A DNA stretch of 64,000 nucleotides from Macrotrachela quadricornifera (GCA_022393335.1 JAJEKB010000414.1:201218-265217), one strand, 5' to 3'. Positions 1-14,800 are shown, counted from the stretch's first letter. Notes: generated by a model not told the origin, from the sequence alone. Program-made: numbers and translations.

Positions 1-56
1 GACAAGCAGCTAGAAGAAGTGTTGATGATAATGAAGAATTTGATGATGAACGTTGA
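1..56 (+). CDS. 3' end of an unidentified gene
   Basis: The window opens inside an open frame reading QAARRSVDDNEEFDDER and then TGA at 54-56. The acidic tail and the codon choice (gat, gaa, cgt) look like the real genes here. A competing frame beginning at base 1 is also open to 102 but has less typical codons. Everything upstream lies outside the window, so no family can be named. The assignment rests on codon style only. Confidence 0.35.
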   Translation, partial: QAARRSVDDNEEFDDER

Positions 57-1204
57 AAATCACTTATTATTGATGCACTTGGCATTATTTAGAAAATAAA
101 AATAAGAAAAGAAATTAACCTAAAAAAAAAAATACATATATATATATATTATTCATAAAACCGCAATATTAAATGAAGAACATTATTATTATACGTATAG
201 ACTTACCGCTGTGTGTCCAGTCGACGACGAAATGTGAATATGATGATTAACGCTTACATGCTCGACCCTTTCTCCTATTTATTAGTAGACACACAGAGAA
301 AGAGAGAGAGCGAGAGAGAAAAAATGAGAAAGAAGAAAAAAAAAAGAAAAAAAGAGCGAGAGAGAGAGTATTGCACGAAAGAACGGTAAAGAACGAATGG
401 AAAATGTGTACAACCTCTCTCTTCCACCTGAATGGTAGGTCGGTACATTTTATTATATACTCTTTTTTTTTCCTCAAAACTTTCTTTTTCTTTTTGTATC
501 TAATGAACTTTGAACTCCAAACCGATCTGAATAGTTCGATATCAATACCAAAAAATAAAAAAAAGAAAAGAATAACTATAGAAAAATTTTGTTAATTCTT
601 TTTTTAATTAAACTCTAACTGTGTTAATACCCTAAAGAAAAAATTTACACATTATATTGTATATCAAAGAATGATATGTATATCTATTGTTACTAATTGA
701 TTTTCATAGAAATGTCATTCAATTATTCGTTGAATTGATGCTTTTGTTTTAGTCTTTCTTTGTTACTTACTTCTAATGATAAATAGTTACAACAACAACA
801 ACAATAACAACAACAAAAAAACAAAGATCGTTTTTAAATTTTTATCTAATATGGCAGAAATTTGATTGAATAAAAAAAAATTATATAAGGAATGAAAAGA
901 ACGTGAGACTATGTTATGTATAAAATCAGTTAATTAGATAATCGAAATGCGCGATTTGTTCTTATCTATAGAAATATAAAATAAAAAACATTCTTAACAA
1001 ATAATCGTCTAATAAAGATAAATTAAAATGATATATATATATATATATTGTTTTTATAATCTAAAATAAAAAGTTAAAATTCGATTAATAAAACACATTC
1101 ATTTAAATTGTTCGATGAGAAATTTTACAAAAAAAAAGAAAATAATAAAACACTAAATTAAATAAAAATTTTTATGAGATTTGATATTGAAAAAAAAAAT
1201 TTTA
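57..1204. other. AT-rich intergenic spacer with a GA-rich tract
   Basis: No coding frame is supported between the tail of the left-hand gene and the 3' end of TMEM115; the two genes converge. Bases 289-372 are a purine (GA) tract, similar in texture to tracts found upstream of several genes further right. Short (TA)n runs occur near 137-148 and 1031-1048. Confidence 0.6.
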
Positions 1205-3413
1205 TCATGATGTTGTTTGCTGTTCAGTAGTATCAAAATAAGGTTGATTTAATTCTTCTTTCGTTGAAATTGATGTGAGTTCATTTGAATTACTCATATC
1301 AATAGTTACAGATGAGTTTTGTATTTCATGAGTTTGAGCAAGTAATGCTGTTTGATGATTTTCATCAGCTTCAGTCCAATTTTCATTTATTGTTTCTTTT
1401 ATTTTCATACGATCATTTAAAGCTTTTAGAGCTTTTTGTCTAAAATTAAATTTTTTAATAAAAAAAATTTCAATTTAAACAAAAAAAAATTTGTCAAACC
1501 TTCGTCTATCTGCATCAATAACATCAGGGCCTGGAATTGTAATTGTTATATTAGATGACGATGATGCAACATTATATTTTTTAATAAATGGTTTACATAA
1601 TTTTATTTTAACTAATAATTCAAAAATTGTATTGGCAAAAACACTTATAATCGGTGAAATAATTGATGGAAAAAAACTAAACAAAAATAATAGCCGATTT
1701 AGATTTTAATCATAAGAAAATAATTTATTATATTAACCTAGCAAATGAAAATGATGCTGATGTATCACCTACTGTTCCATTTTGATGTGGTTGAAAAAAT
1801 CTAAAGAATATTTATTTATTAAATACAAGAGTTGTATCATTGTCTATGTGTAGTCTGTACAGCCCTCTGTCTATAGATATCATAAGCTCTGTTGAATTAC
1901 AGATACATATGAAAATATCCGAATACATTGTAGACTACTATTTATATACTAATGTAAAATCAAAAATTTTGAATATTACTCAGTGATAAAAATTTCTTGC
2001 TTTGAGAGTCTATACTTCATTTAATATTTATGTATATATAATAACAGTGTATGATGATCGATTATCTATGACTTGCTACAAGTATCAAATTGAATCGTTT
2101 TTGTTATAACTGATTATCATATATTAGTAACAATACATATGTAAATAGCATAATCCTTGTTAATAAGAATAACATAACTATTGAAACTTTTAGAAGTTCG
2201 ATGATCGAAGATAATCGAATTACTTCTGGATAAATAATAGACACTATTAACATTCTAAATTTATAGTGCATAGTACTTTATATGATCAATTATATATGAC
2301 GAAAGTCAGTTCACGAAAATATCATATTCGTTAACGTTATGTGAATAATGTATCTATCATACCTAGAACCATTATTAATATTTCATTATTCATCGTTAGA
2401 ATGACAAACTTATTCATATATCTAATATATGATAGAACAGTATCACTGTAAACTATCATAATATATTCATAAATATTGGATCACAACTATCCTTTCAAAA
2501 CATAAAGCTTTGCTGTAGTTCTTAGTTTTGCGTCAGTAATTTTCGTATATATGTGTTACTCAACTGAGTTTTTATGATGTATATAGATAGAGGATTGTAT
2601 GAGCTACACATAGGCATTAATATAATAAATACAATGGTACTTCTTTTCTTTTTAATAAAACTAGTTTGGATCCTTTTTTGAACGCACGACATATTTTACA
2701 AAAGAATTTCAATTAATTTTACCTTAAATAAGTCCAACTAATAAAAATTCCAAAACTTAACATTATTAAAAAATGTATTGGTACAGCATGTAAAAGCCAA
2801 AGTATAATTGATATAAATACAATTAATAATGGTACTTGATCTTGTTTAACTTTAAAAAATGGTGTTGTTGCTAAAATTGTATCAGGCATTATTTGTTTAA
2901 TAACAACTGAATAAGCACCAATAAATGCAGCTAAACCATAAATAGGTCTTTCAAATAAATAATCATCATTAAATGTAAAACCATAAAAAACAAAATAAAT
3001 ACATGTTGCAAATAATGCATTTGGAATGGTAACAAGAAAATAAAAACGTAAAAGTTCTTTCGTACCCCATAATGGTTCAATCATTTTTGAATAAAGAAAG
3101 ACAACAATAACATCAATTATTGTATGCCATATATGTAATTCAATAAAACTATGTGTTAAAAATGTCCTAATAATGAAATAAACAAAAGAAATAAATTATA
3201 ATAAATTATATAAATATAAACAAACCAAATCCAAAAATTAGGTGGCATTACACGTCCTGGAATGACAGCAAGTACACGTACACATTGTGGACTGAATGAA
3301 AGAAAATATCCAATAATACAAAATAAACATATTAATTTTGTTGTAAGGCCTGAAGAGAATACAGCGGACTGTAATTGACGTCCAATATCTTGAACAAATG
3401 TTTGTTTCATCAT
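1205..3413 (-). CDS. TMEM115: TMEM115, Golgi rhomboid-like membrane protein
   Basis: Five exons fit GT-AG splicing: 3413-3226, 3166-2723, 1800-1738, 1676-1500 and 1439-1205. They give 368 residues (human about 351). Family landmarks appear in order: PPNFWIW, HSFIELHIWH, MIEPLWGTKELL, FGIFISWTYLR, a short FFQPHQNG loop, FASFFPSIISPI, LLVKIKLCKPFIKKYNV, the ITIPGPDVIDADRRR cytosolic motif and KALKALNDRMK. Several hydrophobic segments form the membrane half; the tail is hydrophilic. TMEM115 is a Golgi protein of the inactive rhomboid-like superfamily, linked to retrograde Golgi-ER traffic; no catalytic Ser/His pair is evident. Intron 2 (2722-1801) is 922 nt, the others under 65 nt. ATG 3413 opens the conserved N-terminus; a second Met follows directly. 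Confidence 0.9.
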
Positions 3414-6221
3414 CTAAATTAAAAGAATATATTCAAATAGACGACAATATATAAAATATTATACTTTGTTTATAATTATCTATTTACATAATAACACAGT
3501 TAAAATAGTCTAGAAACCAATTAAATTTAAAAACTATTTATTACTCATCACAATTGAAGACGTAGACAAATACTGATTATTTTTTGTACTATTTAATTGT
3601 ATGATAGGCATGATATTTAATGGATCTTTAACAGTTTATAGTTTATAGCGACAAGCATCTTTTTACAGATGGCAGTATTATATAGCACTAGAACGATCAC
3701 TTTAACTTATTGTCACAAATGACAATTGTTTAAATATATCTTTTTATTCAATTATTGATAAATACCAATCTAAAGCGTTTGTTTTTAATGCGATGTGATG
3801 GATCTATATCATGGTACATCACAATTTTTTATTCATTATTAAAGTTCACTAAAATTGTGGCATGTTTATCATGCTACGTCTTCATTTCTCTCTCAATGGA
3901 CTTTATTTTGTCAGTTGAACGTATATCCTCGCTTCTATATATATGTATACATAAGCTGAGCTATACGTTATATTATATTTTTCTCTGTTTAAATGTAGCA
4001 CTTATAGCACATTCAATGCAGCAGAAGTAATTAGATCGATACCTAATAAATATTCGTATTTAGTCAGTATAAGTCATAATTTTCCATTTCTCGCCGTCGT
4101 TAAACAGATGTAAGCACATACGTATAAAATCAGTGTTCATCACTTGACTGTGTTGAAGAGTGAATGTAAACTAATTTGTTGGCTGTAATAAATATATACT
4201 TTCTGTCTGCTGTTCATTACCGTATAACCATGAATATTTGCAAACAGAATGCTTGAAGGAGATTTATAACTATTGGAATGAGAACAAAAATCTGAGATAG
4301 ACATCCAGTATTAATTATATGAATTGATTGTAAATCCAGAGTAGCATTCTTAAAAAGCATCGTTCATTTGAAACTAGTATAACTATAGTTTTTACTGGAA
4401 AGTGTACAGCTTTATGATATTTCGTTGCATGGCTTTCAACTCATGTTGCTCGGTATTTTTAATGTGATAGAGATAGAGAAAAAGATTGTTGTTTAAATCT
4501 GTCACTTCTTCTACTCTACAGCTTGGTCGCTCTCATTGAAGTAAATATTTTCGAAGCTTAAATATACATCACTTCAATAGTTTCTCTGCCAGCCACATTA
4601 GTGTGTTCAAGCATAAAACCAGATCTACGAGCAATCGAAATTCGAACGATATATAATTGATAATAGATTGCTCATAGCTATTTATTGTGTGAAAATATTT
4701 ATGGATGTTTTAAATATTTACCGTCTTTCTGATCTTGTGAATTCGAAGCAGTGAGTGTATATCAAACAGATTCTCGCCTTCTCCTAGCAGAATTTCAGTA
4801 TCGTCTTGTAGTGATTTTCTTGAATGTTCAGCGATCAATATTGTTCACTAATTTGTGCTCAAATCTTTACTGTATTGGTAGAGAGCACCTTTTTCAAGTA
4901 TCACTATTGACTTTAACAAAAGAATTTACTTTTTCACTGATAGGAAAAAACAATGTACGATGAAGAAGAATCAATTTACTGAGATAATACATAAATGCTC
5001 ATTTATATTTCTTTTCTTATTTAGTAAATACATGTCATAATCTTTTATTGACGTGAAAGAAGGAATACTAGCATGCAGCAATGAACATATTTCATTATAT
5101 TTTCAAAAATAAATGAAAAATATTTTAATGTGATTGTTCAAGTTGTTTGCCGTTTGCATTCATATACATTTGATATCGATCAGCTATAGAACAACAGATT
5201 GCTTGCCATAATTCAATATCATCATCGAACGTTGCAGTCTTATTTATTTAAGTATTTTAAACAGTTAAATTATGAATGTTTTGTGCATAGATATAGTCTT
5301 TTATGATTCTTTCATAATAAGAAGTCGAGAGATGGCAGATGAACATGATTAACAATATGCGAGAAAAGGATAGATATCGTGCAAATGATCTATATAGACT
5401 ATATTAGAGCAATAAGAGAAGAATAAGAAGAGGAAATATGTATGAATGAACGACACGTGGTATTCAAAACACCATTTCATTATTTACATTTTCACTTGAT
5501 AAATTGACTCTTCTTTGCTATACTTTATTTTCTCGTAATTAAAATTAATAGTGATACTTAGAAAAAGATTCCCTTTAGCTTTGTCTTTATGAATATAGAA
5601 TATGGACATGCCTTTACTATTCGTAAAAAACATCAACCCGTATACTCGTGGCATAACAGAGGTATTCGATTATTTCTCATTAGTGTGAATTTTAGGTCAT
5701 GCTGTATTTATTTTTCGGCATTTTTACTATCGATACTTTGATTTTCACACAAGTGGATAATGTTGCAAAATCTGGCCTCTCGCAGAACAAGTCAATCTGT
5801 AAAGATCAAACACTCTATTTTCAAGACTATTTTTTCCTAAACTAAAAGGTTCTTTTTAGGAAAATGTTTAGATATTTTTTTGAAAATCACTTGTATTTTG
5901 CAGCATTATTTTTTGCATTTCAGATAACACATTTCTCAAACGGCGTATTTAAACGTTAAAATGTTGGAAGAGTTGAAGCTGCGGCTTTCTTGATGTTAGT
6001 CATCTTTTTCATAATGCTATATATTTTTTCAATTCTAAATGGTTCACCAACAACCCTCTGGAGAAGAATGATCGCCCTGAATGTTGACACCAGCCGATCT
6101 TTCTGTCTATTGCATGTCAAGAGTAGACCAAGCAATGTGGACACCGATCGGCGATTATTTCATAGCCGATAGGCCATGAGGAAAGCAACCATTAGTAATT
6201 ATCATAAATAACCTATTCTGA
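3414..6221. other. Intergenic spacer, nothing recognised
   Basis: This spacer lies upstream of TMEM115. It has only short chance frames and no splice-compatible coding pieces. Base composition is slightly less AT-rich than in the introns, which fits old decayed sequence. I could not name any element in it. Confidence 0.5.
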
Positions 6222-6428
6222 TACAGACAATGGGCAAGACGATCTGAAAGTTACGATTATCCATCGCAATGGTCAGTTGTATTCTGGCACGTATTAAAAC
6301 ATTCGAGAACCCAGATGCGAGATTTCAGAAAGATAGCAGAAAAGCTAACGCTATCCTTATCAGGAATTGACGTTAAACCAACATCAAAAACATTATTTAA
6401 TCAAGTCACCGCGATACCAACATCATGA
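6222..6428 (+). pseudogene. Decayed ORF fragment of unknown origin
   Basis: A 68-codon frame ends at TGA 6426-6428 and reads RQWARRSESYDYPSQWSVV and onward. Its codon choice (cga, cgc-type arginines, ctg, gtc, acc) is richer in G/C than that of the conserved genes here. No start codon or splice acceptor is evident. It could be a relic of a transposon or of an imported gene. I do not recognise the family. Confidence 0.3.
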
Positions 6429-6935
6429 CTAGCTCAATCCAGGTCAGCATTATAACGATCATTTACATCATTAATATAAGAATGAAGGGCTTCCCGAATG
6501 ATAATGATAAATTAAGCAGCTACAAATTACCAAATCTCTACCTGTTAGACACAAGTAACAGTGGCAATGATAAACCTTTAAATAAGCAGATTTTTCTTTG
6601 TATTTTAGACTATTATTGTTAATAACTCCAGCTAGTTCGATAACATGCAACTGAAATTTTTAATAGATAGAATAAACATTCGAGAATAGATGACATTTAT
6701 TAAGCCGTGTTTTGTTGTATATCTTATGTTTTTGATAACTACATTTAATAAATATACATTAGATACTCATTGATGAGAATATAAGGATGAACATTGAATA
6801 AAGGTGAAAAAAATCATACTCATACAGTACTGAACGTGACATCTATTACGAGAACACTGTTCAATCGAAAGTACTTATAACACCCATATATTATGGCAAG
6901 ATTGTTTCTTTTCGTACATATTCACTTGGATTGAG

Positions 6936-8115
6936 TTAAGATCCTCCATCACCAAACGTGACGAATTGTATGAGTCGAGCACAAGTAACTTTAAGCTCAA
7001 AATGAGCTAAATCTTGATTAATACATTGACGTGTCCACCACCGAATGCGATTAATGATAATTTCATATTATTAATTTTATTATTTTCATTCAAGAATTGT
7101 TTTGGATAAAATTGATCAGGTCCAATTGGTTCTTTCTAATAGCATTCAACCCATGTAATGTTACAGAAAAGAATAAACACTTGTTCGTCTTTCTTTAATA
7201 GTCTTCCACTAGCCAGTAATTGATCGTCAACTAGAAGTGTTCGTATAGTGCCAACTAGTAGTGGTACAAAACGAAATAATTGATGTAGAACACAATCTAA
7301 ATAGATGAATGAATCGAGTTGTTCGACGGAGAAGCATTTTTTATTGTATTCAGCCAATTCTGCTTTGATTTTCGTTTGTATTCGAGGATGTTTACTTATC
7401 AAATAAATAAACTATGTCAAAGCAGCTGTCGAACTTGTTCTATATTCAGCTCTAATTAAGAACAAAATTTCATCAAGTATTTCGCATATATAGAAGTTCT
7501 AAAAAAATACAAATAAATATCTAAGAGAACGATTTTTAATAAAACTATTGGCCTGTCTTTTCTTCTTCTGGCTTTGTTGCTTTAGATGATTCGTCTTATT
7601 TCATTGAAGTAACTAATGATATAATCAAGCCTTTTCTCTTTTGTTCAATTCTCATCGTTTCTAGTTGTCTCAATTCTTGATTGATCATTTGATATGCATA
7701 GCGACTAACGATTATCTTTGAGAGTCGAAACTTATAATTTAACAATAAATGGATTTGAGATAGGATGACGACTAATTTTACGATCGTTGGTAATGCGACA
7801 AGATAATTATGCAACTAGAGGTGGAAGTTCATTCTTGTAGTTACCATTCGTATCATCCAATGTCTGTAAATCAAAGTCGAAAGCAATAAAACCAAAAAAT
7901 AACCAAAAATAGCAGGAAGTTGTTCAGTTTGTTCAACTATATCTAAATGAACCTCATTTGGATCAGTATAATGAGTACTCCATCGATCCAGCAACATATC
8001 CGTATAATTAATAATTGTATATCTAAATGTGGAACAATTTTATCATAACGAAATAAGAAACTAATCATACTTGTATGACGTTTATATTTAGCATCTGCAA
8101 CATGCCATTGATATC
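6936..8115 (-). pseudogene. Cytochrome P450 pseudogene
   Basis: Minus-strand fragments follow P450 order. They begin with a piece ending in DIQLLIIR (about 8115-8000). Next come MLLDRWSTHYTDPNEVHLDI (7997), then SRYAYQMINQEL (in 7814-7596), an I-helix remnant EILDEILFLIRAEYRTSSTA (about 7490-7420) and the K-helix stretch YLDCVLHQLFRFVP followed by GTIRTLLVDDQL. A heme-binding relic FGGGH lies at 7045-7023. Damage is clear: frame changes between blocks, an in-frame TAG at 7412-7414, the K-helix ExxR Glu replaced by Gln, and one base missing in the heme loop. Past that lesion the frame runs LAHFELKVTCARL to TAA 6936-6938. The N-terminal membrane anchor is not found. The gene is dead. Confidence 0.75.
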
Positions 8116-11100
8116 AAGAAGAAAAGACCGGAGGCATAGTTATCATGAAGGTTCGCTATCATATAAACAGTTTTGATTCAGGTAAACATTTTCATACTAC
8201 AAAATACAATGATTAATGTGAAAATTTTCAACTCCATTCGATATGTCAAAGATATATTAATGTTGACAATAAATGATCTATGAGTATGAACTATTTTTCC
8301 TCTTCTGAAAGTCAATATGCTATTCAAATAACAAATCTTAAATTTAAATGTTTATCATTATTAGAACAATCAATTTAGAAGCAAACGTGAAGTTTAACTT
8401 ATTTCAATACATTTTTATTTTTCAAAAAAAATCTACGTTTCCTCACTGATTTTTATTAAAATTTATAAAATGTTCATAAGTGCAAATGCCAGCAAAACAT
8501 TTATTTTTGTATCTATTCGGATAAAGACCATTGAGTTAATATTGTTTTTTGTTTAAACAGATCTGATTGATCGGATAAACAGCTGGATAAGAGAAAATTG
8601 AATAGTTTACAGTATAGGAATTTCACTAGTCTATATCGAAATAATGGATTTCTCTGAATTATACTTCGCTCTTGATCCATGATTAAAAGATTGTCCAAGG
8701 TAATTGATCGAAGCAGTATGTTTACAAGTTGTATGTGCAATTTAACATGCTCAATAATAATGGCATGTATGCAAACAAGGAAAAGTTTTTTTTATAGTTT
8801 GACCTCATCTTTTAAACAAATAAGCGCATTAGAATAGATAAGACTGAAAGTTTTCACAAATATATTTCCTTGATTGTACACACATTGATGATTAAAAATA
8901 TGTTGAATATCTTCAATATTGCTAACAGCAGTAACTCGTGTAGAATCCCAGCCAAAATTGAAAAACGTTACTGAATTTAACTTATAATTTTAGTAATACC
9001 ATGGACAACGATTCAACTCTGTCAATAATAACGGTTTGTAGGTGATTGCCAACGAGAAACTGGAATGATAATCCAGGCAATGAATCATTTAATATTTCTA
9101 CTCTTGGATCTTTTCGTGAAAAAAAAAGATATATGCACTGATTAAAAATGCATCTGAAACGGTAACATTGGACTAGAGAAGAATTCTTCTGTTCTTGTCA
9201 AGTAGAAAAAAAAACAAGGACAGTACGTCCGTATATGATTCAAAAATATTTCCTCTTTCTATTCTTTTTCTTCCTCTCTCAGTTCACTATGTGTTGCATA
9301 TGGAAAAAAAAATATTGACAATATTGATAAGTGTATGAAAGAAAATGAAAGATGATACTCGTAAAAATCAGTTGATCTTATCTTCATGAAAAATGATTTG
9401 AAGTATCTTTCAGTTTTTACAAATATTGTCAGATATAGTACTATTGAAGTTTAAATACATCAATAAATACAAACAATTGAGATAAGCTAATGTACATACA
9501 AAAAATCAACATAAAATAGAATGTATTTGATCAATCAATTCAGCCTTTTTCAAAGTGAAGAAGTAAAAAGAATACGTGATGACAATCAATTATGAATACT
9601 TCTACATATTCTTTATTATACTTTGTGATACTAAGTGCAAATATTTATAACATCATACGAAACAAGCACTTTAAAGATACGATTGATAAAATGAAGCATA
9701 AATTATTGACGTTCAAGATTCTTTATAAATATCCGACTCATCTGTATATAGTGAAAGAAGATGAAGTGGTAGAAATGACTCTTTGTATAATATAGTGATC
9801 AAAGACCAACGAAGAGAAGAATAAAACATGCGAATAAATTATGAAAGTGATGGCTGTCAATGTGATATATCTGTACTAACTTGACGACTCATCCTATTCT
9901 TTCTGGAACTGTTGATTCATAACGTCATTACTTTTTCTCCAATTTCCAACTTCTTCTTTCTATATGTCATCATTCGTTCTATTGTAACCTCACAATAACC
10001 TTCCGGTAATCATCATTTCACTATTTCTAGCAATGATGTAATGTACGAATATCTTCTATTTTCATTCTTTTCAGTCAAATTTGTACACTTAAAGAATACA
10101 ATAGTTATAGCAATAGAGTTGTCCTCTTATTCTCTTTTCTCTATCAAATATTATATTCAAAAAAGATATGATTTTCGAAACTGCTTATTTCCCAAATTAT
10201 ATCCATATTAATTTGATTTAATGAAAAACATGACAAAATAAAAAACAACTTGCATAAAAAAAATGATATACTTTACAATGACGGTAGATTTTATTTGGAC
10301 ATAGGCAATTTATGAGTCTCAGATTGGGTTTTTTTGTAAAAAAATCAATTGCATATGAATCGACAAAAATGTTGTTTGATTTTCTTATTTACAACCAGTA
10401 TATTCATAATATATGCTTTACAATCTTTTATTAATCAGACAATCATTACAAGATTATAAAATTTTTATAGAGTGGATGAAAACAGTTATGAATCAGAAGA
10501 TGATTTAAATTGTTGATCGCAACAGTATTTAATATGTTAGAGATAAAATTAATCTCTTTTGCACTCTCTGTCAGTTGTATCGGTTATTGAAGTCTCACTA
10601 AAAGGTTTTCTACTAATTAGAACACGGAACTATTTATCTATCAATATTATTAGTAATCTTATTGTTAAGGTGTGATGAAATACAATTTTGTTTTATACAT
10701 TCCTTGTAAATCGATATCACATGTCATTTGATACGTTGTACTCTTTGGAGTCCGACATTCATTCGTTATTCTCTGCCAACGACAACGAAGCCCAAGATAT
10801 GAAAGTAACATATATAGGCAGCAAGTTGATCAATTGAACTCACATGTAACCCGACATTTACATTACTTATCGATGATATTTGTTACCATGATGAAGCAAA
10901 AGAATCAACTGAAGAAACTGTAATTAGATTCGCTAAGGTCAGATACACTGTGTAAAGGATCAAGCTTACATAAAATGAAAATGAACCATTCTACGATCTG
11001 TATGAACCTCAGATGTACAGTAATCATCACATGTACTTTGAGTGACTTTATTATTCGAAAATCTTTTGTATATAATCACTGATGATTCCAGTACACCCTA

Positions 11101-11818
11101 CTAATTTCTACACACGTAACGCTTGAGATGCGAAGTTCCATTCAATGTCATATGTGTACAACATTCAAATGAAATCAACAAATGTTCCATGCGAATTCCA
11201 GGTGACCGTGAAGGAGTTAAATACGGGTACAGACATATACGCTTAAGTATACAGTTGTTGAATGATGATTTTGCGATCGTGAGGTGACTCTGTTACGACT
11301 GTTTACAAGTAGCACACTTTTTTTGTGAACGGCATTGTTAAATACGATCGTATTACAGTGGATCGATTTATTTATGATAAAATTTTGGACGTAATGATTA
11401 TATTTCGAATGTAAACTGGAATATACGTTTTCTGATTCGATTATATAAAATCGTTTTCGTCAGCTGTACCACTACATGTGAACAATTTTTAAGACCAAAC
11501 TCTCATTGTGCATGAATTTATGTTCCTAAATCAAGCAATAGAGATAGCTATTTTGGTAAGGTTGAGAACAAGGATGTGAGATATACTAATTTTATCTCTA
11601 TTGGTTTAAAGAATTCTTTTATAATAGCTTATTTCAATCTTTTCATTGCATGTCAATACAAAAATCATATCGTTTATTTAAAATCACATTTTGCTAATTC
11701 AATCATATATAAATAAATCTAGCAATAAATACAAAAATTAATAAAAATCATTATTCCAAAAAAAAACAAAACAATCATTAAAAAACTAATAAAACAACAT
11801 TAATCTTTAAAATTTTTC
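8116..11818. other. Intergenic spacer, nothing recognised
   Basis: This 3.7-kb stretch lies between the P450 relic and the 3' end of TGFBRAP1. There are short chance frames such as 8740-8513 on the minus strand and 9592-9795 on the plus strand, but none has recognisable motifs or splice partners. No repeat, RNA gene or promoter motif could be supported. Confidence 0.5.
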
Positions 11819-14800
11819 TTATTTTGAATTCAATTGCTTAGCACAATGCACATGAACTTGACTTCCATCTGGATAAATAACACTTGATGTTTCATAAAAT
11901 TGTTGTAAACAATGTTTACATCGTTTATATTCATCTATAATTGCGTATGAACGTTTTAATTTGGCTAATTTTATATTTAATTTTTCATTTTGTACACGAG
12001 TTAAAGCTAATTCAATTTTACTTGAACGTTGTGTATATGAACATGTACGTACAGCACGTAAAAGAATTTCTCCTAATAATGATATCGACCAATATGATGG
12101 TAAACGTTTTAAAACTTCAAGAAAATCAAATTCAATTTCATTATTACAAAGAAGACGAAGTAGTGCTTCGGTTATTTCATTTGGATGTCTAAATTAAATT
12201 TATTTTAAATTAAGAATTATAAACAAAATCTCAAAAACTTGTCTACGAAATAATCGTTTATATTTATACTCCAAAATGTATTTAAAAAAAACAGTAATAT
12301 AATAGAAATAGTGAATGTAAAATAAAACTTTCAATAGTTATTAGCATGTATGATTGATATGGTGTTATTTCAATTGAGTAAACTTATTTTATTTTTCTTC
12401 TTGGAATAAATTTAATTTATTGCCAGAACCAAAATTAAGTAGAGGTTAGTGTAAGATGAATAGCTCAAGAGCAACAATAGTGAGCAACCTACAGTTTTCA
12501 ACATTTGAAAGAGACAAAGTCCTTTTAAAGTTAATCATTTTTGAAAAATATGCAAAATGACCTTTGATTTATATAGAGAGGCTTGAGATCTATAGTTCAA
12601 GATACATTGCGCATTCTTACTTTCCGTTCCATTATTCATCAAAATATTAAGCTATTATGGTAAAAAGTGCGAATATTTTGTATAAATATTAGCAAAATCA
12701 CCTATTATTTCCGGATATAAATACATGATTCCATTTGTTCAGCATTAGAATGCAATAAAAGAAGCATATGAATTCTATCTTCAACTATAGATTTCAAATC
12801 ATTCCATCTAAACATCTTACATCCACTCCTACTTAATTTTGACGTTGATAATAATAGGATAAAAATATTAAAAGAATTAGACGCCTAATACTTAAAAAGT
12901 ATAATTTAGCCCACAAGATAACTACGCACCTTCTCATCAATTTACATCTTAATGCAATTAAAAAATTTGTCTTGATAATAGAAAACCATGAACGGGAAGT
13001 TATTGAAAGTTTTAGCTAGATGGTATATGAATTCAAAACTGTTTTGTAATTTATTTACATTGTGAAATCAAAAGACAGATACAGATAAAAATCTCCGGCT
13101 GTATTCGTTCTTGAATCTAAGAATATTGTTTTGTACAATCTTGGCAATGTCTCACTAAGTCATTTTTGATTTTTTTGAGGCATAAATATAAGCTTTTATT
13201 TTGTGGGTAAGATTAGCTATGTGTATTTTTCGTAGATTAAGTCTTAACTTACTTATCTAATGCAGCAAGAAAGATTTTAAATAAAACATGAGCAATCATT
13301 TTTCTATCATTACTAGATTTTTCATATGATAAAATAACACAATAATTTTCTGCATATTGAAAATCTTCAAGTTCATCAACAAGTATTCGAAATGCTTGTT
13401 CAAAATCATTCATCTTTTAAACAAATAAACGTAAAAATAATAATTCTTTTTATTTTTTAAAGATTTACTTTGCCATAAAGAAGAGCAACTTCACGTTTTA
13501 ATTTATTTGTTTGATTAATTCTATTAAGTATTGATTGAATTCGATATAAATTTGATTTAATAAGTATTTCTTGTAATTTAGATCTAAAATTAAAAAGAAT
13601 AAATTTTAGGAAAAAAAAATTTTATAATCAAACCGAATATTTTCATTATAAGATTTCGATAAAATTTCATCCAGATAAATATTTACTAACATTGTATGAA
13701 TATCATCGTTCTAAAAAATATAAATAAATTTATTATTTTAAATAATAATAAAAAAAACACTCATTGTTTACATTCTTACTTCAATCATTAATTTAAATAC
13801 AGCTTGTTCAAGATAATTTCTCAATGCTGTTGGATATGATTTTAATAAATTAATAACATGATCTGAACAAAATGGATCATTATTTAATTTATTTTGATAT
13901 TTACTAATAAAAATCTAAAGAACAAAACAAAAACAAATATTTTATTTAATTAAATATCTTCTTTTTTTTTAAAACTTTTATTGCAAGTTCTTCTTCATTG
14001 TGTTCTAATAACCATGTTGCAATAGAAAATTCTAATGAACGATTAAGATTTCTTTCAAGTATATATTTTCCAATAATCCATATACCAGGAAATGTATCAT
14101 CATTAGAATATTCATTCAATACAATTCTACACTAAATGCAAAAGAAAAAGAAAAAGAAAATTTTCAAATTAAATATTATTCAAATGCATTACTTTTTCCA
14201 TATATCAATTGTTTGTTCATGTTGATTATGTGCAGAATAAAGTATAGCTACACCATGATAAAGTTTAGAATGAAAAAGTAAATCATGATATTCAATTGGT
14301 ATATATATAGCATTTTTTTCAAGAAATTCTATAATCATTTCAGGAGATTTTATTATTAAATATGCTTTTAATAATGATGGATAATAATCCTTTAAATATT
14401 AAATAAAAAAAAAAATAAAAAAAAATTTTTTTGTTTGTATAACTTACAGAATGATGAGAAAATTCTAGTAATCGTTTTGTCATATAATCAGAAAAACCAT
14501 TTAACCATTGAATATATTGATTTTTAGTATTATTATCAAAATCTGGCCATGGAGAATTTAATGGTAAAAAATTTGGTATTTGTGATATTATTTCATGAAA
14601 ATCTAAATGAACATCATCAAATAAATTTAATGCACGAATAACATTCATTGCATGAAATTCAATAAGACCAACACGTTTTTTTTGTTGATAATATAAGAGA
14701 ATTAGTACGACGTTTTTCAATAGATAAACAATTATTTTCAGCTAATATTAATGCTTCTTGTAATCGATATGTATTTAATAATTGATCAATTTGTTCTTCT

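Noticed and set aside
8513..8740. 75-codon minus-strand frame as the P450 N-terminus
   Set aside because: No P450 motif and no membrane anchor were seen; there is not enough to join it to the relic downstream.
14126..14140. First AG (14132-14133) as acceptor of TGFBRAP1 exon 11
   Set aside because: It gives an in-frame stop with the preceding split codon; the next AG keeps the frame and family sequence.
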